From: Moanibacter sp965226025
Lineage (GTDB): Bacteria; Verrucomicrobiota; Verrucomicrobiia; Opitutales; UBA2987
Reading direction: 5' to 3'
Assembly: GCA_965226025.1 (NCBI GenBank)
Contig: CBDDCD010000002.1
Location: 620,001 to 684,000 of the forward strand
DNA length: 64,000 bases
In this document: in pieces, positions 28,085 through 37,128 of the stretch
Layout of the letters: every line of letters begins with the position of its first letter
Position numbering within the stretch: position 1 is the first letter of the stretch
Notes under the pieces: generated by a model
The model's input: the letters and a program-made list of their open reading frames with translations, nothing else
Databases searched by the model: none
Told to the model about the DNA's origin: nothing
Program-made: the position numbers and the translations under genes

Positions 28085-29493
28085 TTCCTGTAAAATCGAA
28101 ATGGCATAACCTCTATTAGATTATCTTTACTTTCTTCCCTTCAGGCAGCGAATTTCATCAGGTCCGGATCCTCCCAGGTGCTCTCCGGATCGCTCCAGAT
28201 CTGTTTGAGTCGTTCCACCAGGTAGGGTTCCATGCGGACTCCTCGCCAGCCTTCTGAGGCATCCACCAGGACCGCGAAGATCAGGCACAGTCCGCTTGTT
28301 TCGGAGCGGAATCGGGGAATCACTTTGGTGCGACGGCGCCCTTCCCCGAAGAGTCGCTCCAGCAGATTGGTGGTGCGGATCTGTTTTCGGTGCAGGAAGG
28401 GAAATTTCAGCGCTGTGAGCGATTCCTCCAGGTCACGCTCCAGGCACTTCATGGCGGCTGGAAAGCTCCCCTTGTATTCCTCGATGATGGCGCGAGCCTG
28501 TTCTACAGCCTCGCGGTATCCCTTCGCCGTGAAGGCTTTGTGAATGAGCTTTTTGAGGGTGGGACGGGCTACCTCTGGAAGCTTGTTGACGATGTTGCGC
28601 ATCTTGTGCACCTGGCAGCGCTGCACCAGGCTGTTCGGAAACTTCCTTCCCACCGCCTTGCGTAGACCCGAATTACCGTCCATCACACTGAGTACTGGAT
28701 CGGCCAATCCCCGGCTCTTCATGTCCTCCAGGAAGGCCTCCCAACAGGCGCTGCTCTCCTCTTGTCCCCTACGGCCATATGAAGCAATACCTTACGTCCG
28801 TCCCAGAGCATCCCGTAGGCGCATAGGACCGCCACTGCCCTCTTGTCTTCGGGCCGCAGCCTCATATAGATCCCGTCCAGAAACAGATAGAGCACGCGCT
28901 CACCACTCAGATCTCTTTCCTGCCACTTTGCAAAGTCCATCCTCAGACTTTGGCACACCTCATTGACCACGCTGCGCCCGGTCTGCTCTACCCCCAAAGA
29001 CTCGATCAGCGCCGTCTCGATATCGCGCTGACTCATCCCTTTCACATAGAGCATCGGCACCAGCTCCAAAAGCCGCTTCGAGCGTCGTCCGATCGCTTCC
29101 AGCCAGGCCGACTCGAACGGCTCCAGCCCGTCGCGAATCTGCGGTACCTGCAGCTCAATCGTCCCTTCGCAAAGATGCACTTTCTTCGGCTCATAGCCAT
29201 TGCGGTAGCCCCGCAGTGCTCCATCACTCGAGCGCTCATAGCGCTCTCGCCCCAGAAAATCGCTCACTTCGATCTCCAAGGCTCTTTGCAGCATCAGCTG
29301 GGCTCCCCGTCGGGCCGCCTCCCCCAGTGGATCTGTGCTGCTCGCGATTCCTTCCATTAGCTCTTGCTCTATCTTCTCACTCGGTGCTATCTTCTTCATG
29401 GTGTAGTCTCCTGTTTTTCGGGGCCGCCTTTCGGCCCCGGTTTGGTTACATTTTTGTTTTCAGGAGGTTACACCATTTTTCTTTTTACAGGAA
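28085..29493 (-). mobile_element. IS256-family insertion sequence
   Basis: Ends are inverted repeats of about 30 bp: TTCCTGTAAAATCGAAATGG at the left and, read inwards from the right, TTCCTGTAAAAAGAAAAATG, both going on to TAACCTC. No clear target duplication is visible. It carries a frameshifted transposase on the minus strand and interrupts the PycTM-like gene. Confidence 0.9.
28141..29399 (-). pseudogene. IS256-family transposase, frameshifted
   Basis: Frame one (29399 to about 28740) starts MKKIAPSEKIEQELMEG and includes LGRERYERSSDGALRGYRNGYEPK, MSQRDIETAL and the first catalytic Asp in LFLDGIYMRL. Near 28740-28780 the frame shifts, around the WEAFLEDMKSRGL-type sequence, and continues with LSVMDGNSGLRKAV, QRCQVHKMRNIVNKLP and the late TTNLLERLFGEGRRRTKVIPRF with the catalytic Glu. 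Together the parts cover a normal mutator-type (IS256) transposase of about 410 residues. Confidence 0.9.
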
Positions 29494-29784
29494 GGATAGG
29501 ACGTCACCAAGAAAGAGAAGAAGCCGAAGCAAAAAGGGCCGGGAGGAAGGGGAGTGCAAACTATGTTTCGAACCTGTTTAAGGAACCACATGAATTTGAG
29601 CGCCATTGCGGACAACAAGGCAGGCATCATGCTGAGCATCAATGCCATCATCATATCGATTGTGCTCACCGTTCTTTTGCCCAGGTTTGCCCCCCAGCCC
29701 TATATTGTCGCACCAACTGTTATTCTGCTGGCGGTCTGCCTATCAGCTGTTATTTTTGCCATCCTTTCGATGATCCCCGACGTC

Positions 29785-29820
29785 TCTTCAGGTACCGGTA
29801 CCTCTTCAGGTACCGGTACC
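29785..29820 (+). repeat. Two tandem copies of an 18-bp unit inside the PycTM-like gene
   Basis: TCTTCAGGTACCGGTACC occurs twice in tandem and in frame, encoding SSGTGT-SSGTGT in the loop between membrane segments. Such a duplication can expand or shrink without a frameshift. Confidence 0.9.
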
Positions 29821-30087
29821 TTCACAAAGGAGGACATTGAAAAAAAGAGAGCGGATCTTCTTTTTTTCGGCAACTTTCACAAAATGCCGGTTGAGGATTT
29901 TGAGTGGGGGATCAATGAAGTCATGGGCGATCCGGAATTTCTCTACGGTTCTCTGGCCAGGGACTTTTACTATCTGGGAAAAGTACTCCACAGAAAGTAT
30001 AGATACCTCAAGATCTGTTACATGGTATTTATGTACGGGCTGATCGTTTCCGTGATCGCCTTCGTTGCGGCTCAGCTGTCGCAGTAG

Positions 30088-30449
30088 GAATCTGTTGATC
30101 ACTGCGTATCAAGAATCGAAACTCGAATCGGCGTTGGTCGCTTACGATTGCGAAGGTCGATTCTCGAGGAAAGGAAATCCGACGGGCTAATCGAGTTTCG
30201 TAATCGTAAGCGCAATCGAAACTCGAAAACTCGGTCGTCGATTACGCATACGATGGCGAGGATCGATTACTGGTGGGGTCAAGTCTGCTGCACCCCAAAC
30301 ACCTGCTCTTTCCCTTCTCGGCCACGAATCCCGACCGAACCCAGATCGCACAGCTCAAGGCTATCCCGGACCAATTCGGCGGTTCGAGAACACATGGCAA
30401 TGGGATTAGGTAGATCCTTGTTCGCCATGTTCGATAAACGAAACGCTAG
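30088..30449. other. Non-coding stretch with TCGA-rich inverted repeats
   Basis: 362 bp after the PycTM-like gene. Between about 30110 and 30270 the sequence is rich in variants of AATCGAAACTCGA and its reverse TCGAGTTTCG, which could fold extensively. No gene is supported. Confidence 0.5.
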
Positions 30450-30862
30450 CCCTACTTGACCAACTCAACTTCCGGAACGGTTTTTTTCGGGGGTAGTAGG
30501 GCTCAGGAGGCGCATCAACAGTAGAGGTGGGTTGACAAAACCGCCTGTAGTGTAGACCTACGCTCTTCCCAGGGCGGGATTTTTTCGTATAATGGTGGGC
30601 CATCATGTTTCTGAGGTGTAATCGTCGGCGCAAAGATGGCAAAGAGCACTACTATTGGAATATCGTTGAGAACAAGCGTGTCAGCGGGGGGCGGGTGGTC
30701 CAAAGACAGGTCCTCTACCTTGGAGAGATCAACGATAGCCAACACGAAGCGTGGCGCAAGAGCATCGAGATTTTCGAAGAGGGCAGGGAAAGACCCGAAC
30801 AGGTGGCGCTGTTTCCGGAAGATCGTGCCCCGCCTGTGGGCGACGAAAGTATTGTTAGAATA
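30450..30862 (+). mobile_element. 5' fragment of insertion sequence C (IS1634 type)
   Basis: About 413 bp nearly identical to 53180-53592, starting CCCTACTTGACCAACTCAAC. It includes the start of the transposase gene at 30605 (MFLRCNRRRKDGKEHYYWN...) and stops abruptly at ATTGTTAGAATA, where an end fragment of insertion sequence A begins. Confidence 0.9.
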
Positions 30863-30971
30863 GAGGCTGTCCCAAATCCGAGAGGATTTGGGACAGCCTC
30901 TACATAACGTGACGAAGATTGATATCGGTATCAGGCTTCCACCCAAATCCTCTCGGATTTGGGACAGCCTC
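30863..30971. mobile_element. 109-bp remnant built from the end of insertion sequence A
   Basis: It begins with a perfect 38-bp palindrome (GAGGCTGTCCCAAATCC, GAGA, then its reverse) and continues as the reverse complement of the first 75 bp of insertion sequence A, ending GGGACAGCCTC. It has terminal inverted repeats and no gene, so it may be a deletion derivative or a mobile MITE-like form. Confidence 0.85.
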
Positions 30972-31011
30972 TATGTAGTCCAAAGCATCCCCTCCCGGTG
31001 ACTCACTCTTC

Positions 31012-31087
31012 GTAGAGGAATCCGTGAGGATTTCTTCGATTTCCACATTTGAGCCGAGTTTCAGAAACGCTTACGCGTTCCTCTACG
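31012..31087. repeat. Pair of short hairpin repeats of the GTAGAGGAAT family
   Basis: GTAGAGGAATCCGTGAGGAT at 31012 and its inverted relative CAGAAACGCTTACGCGTTCC ending in CTCTAC at 31087. Related units occur at 59097-59120, 59266-59294 and 61431-61493. Confidence 0.75.
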
Positions 31088-31137
31088 AGAATATCCCCTC
31101 CACTCCTAACGTTGAGTTCCCCGTATATCCCCGATCT

Positions 31138-33820
31138 TCACGGCACCGGCACCAACTCTTCCAACTCCTCGAACCAGTTCAGGACGACGCGGATCTCGCG
31201 TTGCTGATCTTCGCTCTCCCCCTCCTCCTCCGGCGTAACAAAGACGAACCGTTGGCCATCGGGAGTGACATCGAATTTGAGAGCCGGAACCAAGTCCACC
31301 CAGGGTACCTCGAACAGAGCCACCGGATCGTGCCAGTCGAGCGTTGGTTCGGTCTGGATTCCCACGGCCCATAGCTGTCCATCGTCTATATAGAAGAGTT
31401 CCCGCCCGTTCCGTGACCACACAAGGTAATTCCCCCCTCCGTGAGTAATCCTCCGCTTGGCGCCGTTGCCTGGAGGATAGGGTTGGACGTAGACTTCATG
31501 GACACCGGTTTCGTTTGTTACATATGCGAACCACTGGCCGTCCGCGGAGAAATTGGCCCATCCTTGGCCATACCTCTGCTCAACCAGGACCGGACCATAT
31601 TCCCCCCCCCCCGCCTTCGGGTCGTGTAAGCTGAGCAACAGTAGGCATTCCAGCTCCAGCACCACCCCTTCCAAACAATAGAACACGTCCGTCCGGGGAC
31701 CAGGAACCGGTACCAAGAATCCCCAACTCTTCATTGGCAGGACTCAACCGTTGGGTCTCTCCGCTGTAGTCAGAGGCGATATTCCACAGCGCCTCCTTCG
31801 CCCGGAAGGTGATCTGCGTCCCATCAGGCGTCCAGAGCGGCCAATCCCCCCCATCAAAGGTAAGCTGGCGCAATCGGTTGTTGGAAAGCTCATAGAGGAA
31901 GATCTTTGAGCCATCTTCAGCATCGATCTCAACCGCAATCCGAGTCCCATCGGGCGAGAATCTCGGACTGGCGTAGTGACCCGAAGGCAGGGGCAGCTTT
32001 TCCGAGGTTCCTTGCCGGTCCACCAGCGCCAGTGTGGTCTTCCTGTCAGCTCCTCCGACGTCGCCCGGAAGATAGACGAGCGTTCCATTCTCAGAGACGG
32101 CATACTGAACGCCGGCCCAGCGGGAGTAGTGCACACCCTCTACAACCGGGACGGGGGTCCCTACGATCTCAAGGCCTTCCTGGTCGAACGGCACTGCCCA
32201 CAGGGCGCCGCTCCGGGCGAAGACCAGGTGCCCGGTATCGAGGACGCGACCCGCGACCGCGTTGGGCAGCACCGACCGGCGCTCTCCCGTCCCAGGCAAC
32301 AGGATTTGCAGTTCGCCGGCGTCCTGAGCGTCCAGGATAGAATCCGAGAGGGTGAAAAGGATTGCGCCTCTCTCCGGTAATACTTGCGGGTACATGGGCA
32401 GAATGCCAACTTCCGGTTTCACAATGACGGTAGGCTCGCCGCCTGCTGCCGGGACCAGCGCCAGACCAGGGAATCTCCCGATCACGATCATGTCGTCGCT
32501 GGTCCAAACGGCGCTTCGGTGGCCCGATAGAGCAGGCAACTCGGTCAGCATTTGGGCCGGTCCTCCGGCGAGAGCCACTTTCCTCAACGCACCATCGGCG
32601 AGAAATCCCACCCACTGCCCATCGGGCGAGAAGAAGGGATCCCGACCGCCTTCGGTATCCTTCATGGGCACGGCCCCGAACTGGTCGATTGAACGTCGGA
32701 AAAGTTGGGCGCCATCGTCTCCAATAGCGCTATAGACGAGTGTTTGCCCGTCGGGGGACAGCGCTACCCTGCCGCCCCTACTGGGAAACTCATACGATTC
32801 AGGCAACGTGATGGTCGTGCGTGTCGTTGTGACGGAAGGTTCCGTTGTGCGGTCGGACAAAAGCCCCCATACGGCGAGGCCCGAAACAATGGCAACCAGT
32901 GGAGCAACGATGACTGCCGGCAATAGCCGCTGCCACACTCGGAGCTCAGAGGTCGACGCGGCCGGCACGTCGGACGCATCCGCCATTCTCAAGCGCACGT
33001 CCCCGATGTCACGTATTCGCTCTTTCGGGTCCTTCCGCAAACAGCGTCGAAGCAGGGTTACAAGCCCTGGGGAAAGTTCCCTCGGCAGAGCATCCCAATC
33101 GGGTTCACCTTTGAGAACTCCGGCCATGATCTCGGAGACGCTGTCACCTTCAAAGGTCCGGCGCCCGGTCAGCATCTCGTAGAGCACACATCCGAACGCC
33201 CAGATGTCGCTGCGCCTGTCTATCGGTTCACCCTTGGCCTGCTCAGGGGACATGTAGGCCGCCGTCCCCATGATGACTCCCGGACGGGTCGCCGTGGCCG
33301 TGAGTGCGGGCGACTCGGATTCGGCCCCTTCGGGCTCCGGCTGAAACACTTTGGCTAACCCAAAGTCGAGCACTTTCACCGTTCCGTCTTCCCTGATCTT
33401 CACATTGGCCGGTTTCAGGTCCCGGTGGATGACGCCCTGTTCATGGGCTGCTTCCAGGGCCTCCGCGATCTGCCTGGCGATGGAGAGCACTTCCTCGATT
33501 TGGATGGGTCCCTTTGCGATGCGATCCGCCAGGGTCGGTCCTTCTACCAGTTCAAGCACCAGCGCCTGTGTGCCCTCGGTCTCTTCCAGCCCGTAGATGT
33601 GCCCGATGTTGGGATGGTTGAGCGAGGCGAGCACCTTGGCTTCGCGCTCGAAGCGGGTGAGTCGTTCAGGATTGGAGGTGAAAGCCTCGGGCAACACCTT
33701 GAGGGCCACGTCCCGATTTAGCTTGGTGTCGGTGGCGCGGTAAACCTCACCCATGCCTCCCGCACCGATTTGGGCGGTGACTTCATAGGAGCCGATGGTT
33801 GTGCCTGCGCTGAGAGGCAT
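31138..33820 (-). pseudogene. Ser/Thr protein kinase with membrane anchor and TolB-like propeller, frameshifted at a G11 run
   Basis: PknB-type kinase. Start ATG 33820 (MPLSAGTTIGSYEV) is preferred over 33907 because the extra residues are unlike the family. Visible motifs: GAGGMGEVYRA, VALKVLP, HRDLKPANVKI, VLDFGLAKV, GTAAYMSPEQAKGEPIDRRSDIWAFG. A membrane helix (LLPAVIVAPLVAIVSGLAVWGLL) follows at about residue 300, then WD40/PD40-type propeller blades (RVALSPDGQTLVYSA, DPFFSPDGQWVGFLA, SPRFSPDGTRIAVEI, PLWTPDGTQITFRA). At 31602-31612 eleven C (G on the coding strand) shift the frame to a stop at 31580; with ten the frame continues to 31138 through two more blades. It may be a broken gene or a switchable one. 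Similar kinases sense extracytoplasmic signals. Confidence 0.85.
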
Positions 33821-33907
33821 TCGAGTGGTCGGCACCGCTTCCCAATTTTCGTAGAGAAAGCGGCGTCTGTTTGCCGTAAAGCTGACGTTGTAAGGATCAG
33901 AAATCAA

Positions 33908-34338
33908 GCGTGCAGGATATCCGCTCCACAGAAGTCCCAGTGATTTGGGGGGGCGTCCCGTCCTCCGCAGTCCCGCTTGGCGGGACGGAGGGTGGAAGTC
34001 CGTGGGGCAGATTTGTAATCTGCCGTCTTCCCGCTACCTCCCTGAGCGCACAGGCTCGGAAAGGGCGCGATCCACGTCCGATCGATCTTGGTCTTTGCGG
34101 CCTCAGCGAGACCGCCTACACCTATCGGAATTTCGAGGACTGTAGGCGCGGTCGCTGACCGCGCACGAGAAGTAGGTACCAGTCTTCAAGATCTAGGGAT
34201 AACCTCATACTTGCACCGCCCAGAAACCCGCCTGTTTCTCGGCCGGCCTACGATTTTGGGGTAGAACCCCGCGTCGGGATTGACGAGACGCACTAAAACT
34301 TCCACACAATCTGTTGTCGTTCGGTAGTAAAGTCGGAG
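33908..34338. other. Non-coding stretch with several palindromes
   Basis: Holds GC-rich inverted repeats: CGTCCTCCGCAGTCCCGC with GGCGGGACGGAGG near 33957-33990, GGCAGATTTGTAATCTGCC at 34006-34024, and GCGGCCTCAGCGAGACCGCC paired with GGCGCGGTCGCTGACCGC across 34097-34165. No gene is supported. Confidence 0.6.
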
Positions 34339-34407
34339 CTAGCAGTCTGTCGGCCTTTGAGGTTGGACTACTGTGCAAGTAGCCAAGCCCGCCCGACAGA
34401 CTGCTAG
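34339..34407. repeat. CTAG-bounded palindromic repeat, copy 5
   Basis: CTAGCAGTCTGTCGGCCTTT at the left and GCCCGACAGACTGCTAG at the right. It directly precedes the start of the gene at 34412. Confidence 0.85.
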
Positions 34408-34411
34408 CCGC

Positions 34412-35530
34412 ATGATTCAGTTTATGAATATATCGGTCAAGATAGCGCTACTCCTTTTCTCTAGCGCTTGCCTCTTGAAGGCCGAGACCCCGGAGTTTTT
34501 TGAATCTGACGATGTTATTTCATTTCGACTGGAAGCTCCCATTGTCTCTTTGAAAAATCAGAGGGGTGATGATCCTGAGTGGCTCCAAGCGAAAGTCTAC
34601 TTTCAAGAAGCCGAAGGGGCGGAAGCGATTCTCAACGTCAAGATCAAAGCGCGGGGCCATTTCCGCAGGAAGAGAGTCAACTGTTCCTTCCCGCCCTATT
34701 GGATCAATTTTAGGAAGTCGGAGGTTAAGGGCACCCTTTTCGAAGGATTGGATAAGGTCAAGGTGGTTGCCCACTGTCAGAATTACCCCGGCTCCTATAG
34801 GCCTTACCTCCATAGGGAATATCTTGCCTATAAGACCTACAATGTCCTGACCGACAGGAGCTTGCGTGTTCGACTGGCGAATGTCCATTACTTTGACACG
34901 GATCGGGAAAGAGACCTCAGCTCCTACGCGGCTTTTTTCATTGAGCATGTTGAATCGTTTGAAGACCGACTGAATGCCAAACGGGTTCGAGACCCATATG
35001 TCCTACCATCCAGATACAATCAAAGCGAGTTGTGCAGGGCGGAGATGTTCCAGTTCTTCATTGGTAATACCGACTTCAGTTTTCTGGCAGGTGAGCCAGG
35101 CGAGGCCGATTGTTGCCACAACGGCATGGCTTTCGAGTTAAAGGGTAACAAAGAAGGACTGATCCCAGTGCCCTATGACTTTGATCTGTCCGGTTTGGTG
35201 AATCCTCCTTATGCCGCGGTTGACCCCCACTATCCGATAACCTCCGTCAAGACCCGTTATTACAGGGGCATGGGTGTAGAGAAGGAAATTCTGGAGGATA
35301 CAATGAATCTCTATCTTAGAAAGAAGGGTGAAATCTATGACCTCTGGGAAAACTCTGGGTTTCTACCGGCAAAATTCCATGCCAAGGCACGGAAGTACAT
35401 CGACGGATTCTATAAAATCCTCGAGGACAAGTGGAAGATCAAGCAATTGATCATAGGAGAACTCAGGACCATTGAGGTTGTTGAGAAAGTAATCCAAAAG
35501 TATATCGATGAGGAAAGGAAACGTCGGTAA
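34412..35530 (+). CDS. Exported conserved hypothetical protein, paralogue of 24316-25335
   Basis: About 372 residues from ATG 34412, which gives a clean signal peptide (FMNISVKIALLLFSSACLLKAE); a longer reading would cross the CTAG repeat. Shared features with the paralogue: IKARGHFRRKRVNCSFPPYWINF, VKGTLFEGLDKVKVVAHC, YKTYNVLTDRSLRVRLANV, FQFFIGNTDFSFLAGEPGE, a Cys pair in DCCHNGMAF, VPYDFDLSGLVNPPYA and TSVKTRYYRGM. Conserved acidic and His residues suggest an enzyme, but I cannot name it; a distant CotH-kinase-like fold is only a guess. A second copy at this distance implies duplication within the accessory region. Confidence 0.8.
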   Translation: MIQFMNISVKIALLLFSSACLLKAETPEFFESDDVISFRLEAPIVSLKNQRGDDPEWLQAKVYFQEAEGAEAILNVKIKARGHFRRKRVNCSFPPYWINFRKSEVKGTLFEGLDKVKVVAHCQNYPGSYRPYLHREYLAYKTYNVLTDRSLRVRLANVHYFDTDRERDLSSYAAFFIEHVESFEDRLNAKRVRDPYVLPSRYNQSELCRAEMFQFFIGNTDFSFLAGEPGEADCCHNGMAFELKGNKEGLIPVPYDFDLSGLVNPPYAAVDPHYPITSVKTRYYRGMGVEKEILEDTMNLYLRKKGEIYDLWENSGFLPAKFHAKARKYIDGFYKILEDKWKIKQLIIGELRTIEVVEKVIQKYIDEERKRR

Positions 35531-35780
35531 AATCGAGGAGAATCCAAAGTACATTCATATATGAGCTGCCAAGGGCCACTGCTGTCGAAGATATAGGAGG
35601 CTTGCATCGATAAGGCCTGATCCGGAGGCACCCTAACCCTTTTTCTTAGATCCTGTTTCGGACATGAGTGCTCCCTCCTTCAATCCGCGAAAACATCGAA
35701 CTGAATACACCATTGAAGCATGGGGTCTAACCGTTCTATGACATATGCTGGATTAGAAAAGCTAATACTCCGCCTAATCC

Positions 35781-36885
35781 GTGACCATGACTGACCTCGG
35801 CCCGAGTGCGAATTGCCTGGTATGCGACACGGCGCTCACGGGGATGTTGGGTGCCATCGTGCGCGTCGGTGGCGTAAGGCGCAGCCCTGAGAATCCCAAT
35901 CTCTGTAACCGCTGCAACGGGCACATCGAGGAAGGCCGGGTCGTCGAACTGGCCGTTTTTTTCGCTGATCTGAGCGGCTATACCACGCTCACACACGACC
36001 TCGGTCCCGAACGCACCCACGAGTTACTCGACGCCTACCTGCGCAGCGCGACGGACGTTATCGTCGAGCACGACGGCTTTGTCACCCAGTTCGTCGGTGA
36101 CGAGGTGATGGCTTTCTTCAACGCGCCGATCAAACGCCCAGACTTTGCAGAACTCGCGGTTAAAGCGGGCGTCGAGCTCAAGGGCGCGGTGGATGCGCTC
36201 AGTGAACGCTTCGATCACCCCATGGACGTGACTGTCGGGATCGCGATCGGACACGCCCGAGTCGGCCGGGTAGGTTCGAAGGAGATCGCCCATTACAGTG
36301 CGATCGGTGATGTCGTAAACCGCGCTGCACGGCTCGTTGCGCGCGTCTCACCCGGCGGAATCCTAGTAGATCACGATGTCTACGCCGCGGTCGCGAACGA
36401 TTTCCCGAACGCAAAGATCGAGCAGGTCAGTCTGAAAGGTTTCGCGGACCCGGTTCAAGTCGCGCGCCTGGAGGGAGCGCCACACGGCAAAGATGCCGTT
36501 GCAGCCGGGCACGGTAGGCGCAGCGTGCGCATCGCGACCACAATGGCGGCGCTACTCAGCGCCCCATGCGTTGGATTCGTGGCGCTGAATACGGGGGCAC
36601 TGGCGCTCGGTACGGGGGCTGTGCGGGGCGTCGTTGCCGCGGTCACCTTTCCTCGATCAATCCGCGATCCGTTTGCCCTTGCTCGCGCTGGCCACGGTTG
36701 GTGCATCAGCCATCCTCTTTACGGTCCTTTGGAATGTTTCGAGCGAGCCGACTGCGGAAGATTCCGATTTCAAGGCGAAACCGACGCGCCTGGAGCGCCG
36801 GCGTAACCGGATCGGCATTGCACTCGCATGCATCGCGCTCGCGTTTGTGGTCGGCGAACTATTCGCCCATGCAGCGATGCACTGA
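35781..36885 (+). pseudogene. Class III nucleotidyl cyclase with zinc-ribbon-like N-terminus; frameshift in the membrane C-terminus
   Basis: The N-terminus (GTG 35781 or ATG 35787) has CLVCD and later LCNRCNGHI, a four-Cys zinc-ribbon-like arrangement. The catalytic domain follows: AVFFADLSGYTTLT with the first metal Asp, QFVGDEVMAFFNAP with the second, and YSAIGDVVNRAARL with the transition-state Asn and Arg. After about residue 240 comes a hydrophobic region. Near 36620-36655 the frame shifts; the other frame continues with two convincing membrane helices (LLALATVGASAILFTVLW and GIALACIALAFVVGELF) to 36885. The catalytic domain itself is intact, so cyclic nucleotide synthesis may survive. 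Its GC content is visibly higher than that of the transporter gene downstream. Confidence 0.8.
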
Positions 36886-36957
36886 TTCGCAGAGGTCAAT
36901 AAAGGTTTCCAACGAGCGGCGACCGTAATCAGTCACGCCGGTCTTGCGACGTATCTG

Positions 36958-37025
36958 CCAGGAATCTGTCGGACTTTGCACTTCGCAACATAGCCGAACT
37001 TCGGATCGGAGCTTCAAACACGATG
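36958..37025. repeat. Degenerate CTAG-family repeat, copy 6
   Basis: Starts AGGAATCTGTCGGACTTTGC like the other copies but its right arm (CGAAAGTCTGTG) is decayed. Confidence 0.6.
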
Positions 37026-37128
37026 CTCGAAAGTCTGTGAGAAAAGCGGCCTAGATGGCCCATTTGACAGGGAAAGTTTGGAAGGAATAGACTTGTGGAT
37101 CATCGTCTCAAGTTTGCGACAATAAACA

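Larger units (their letters stand above)
27972..30087 (+). pseudogene. Pycsar-effector-like (PycTM) membrane protein gene interrupted by an IS256-family element
   Basis: The piece before the element (27972 or 27981 to 28084) encodes a Pro/Lys/Glu-rich tail ending PVKKKEEVKSA. After the element, KKEKKPKQKGPGGRG leads into MFRTCLRNHMNLSAIADNKAGIMLSINAIIIS, the signature of the PycTM (DUF5706) family, with two N-terminal helices, a soluble loop containing FFGNFHKMPVEDF, and a C-terminal helix. Family members act as membrane effectors of cyclic-pyrimidine anti-phage systems or are fused to HD domains; no HD domain is visible here. Downstream translation could restart at GTG 29554 or ATG 29563, which has AGGAAGGGGAG upstream, so a shortened protein may still be made. 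The stop TAG lies in CTAG-repeat-like sequence (CAGTAGGAATCTGTTG). Confidence 0.8.

Noticed and set aside
30088..30449. Coding gene in the TCGA-rich stretch
   Set aside because: Open frames here are short, repetitive and without ribosome sites; inverted repeats explain the composition.
30605..30907. Stand-alone small protein
   Set aside because: It is identical to the N-terminus of the IS1634-type transposase at 53335 and is cut by another element's end, so it is an insertion-sequence fragment.
27972..36885. Complete Pycsar defence system (cyclase plus PycTM effector)
   Set aside because: The PycTM-like gene and the cyclase are 6 kb apart, on either side of insertion sequences, a kinase and another gene. 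The cyclase does not look specifically like a PycC enzyme, and the effector is interrupted.
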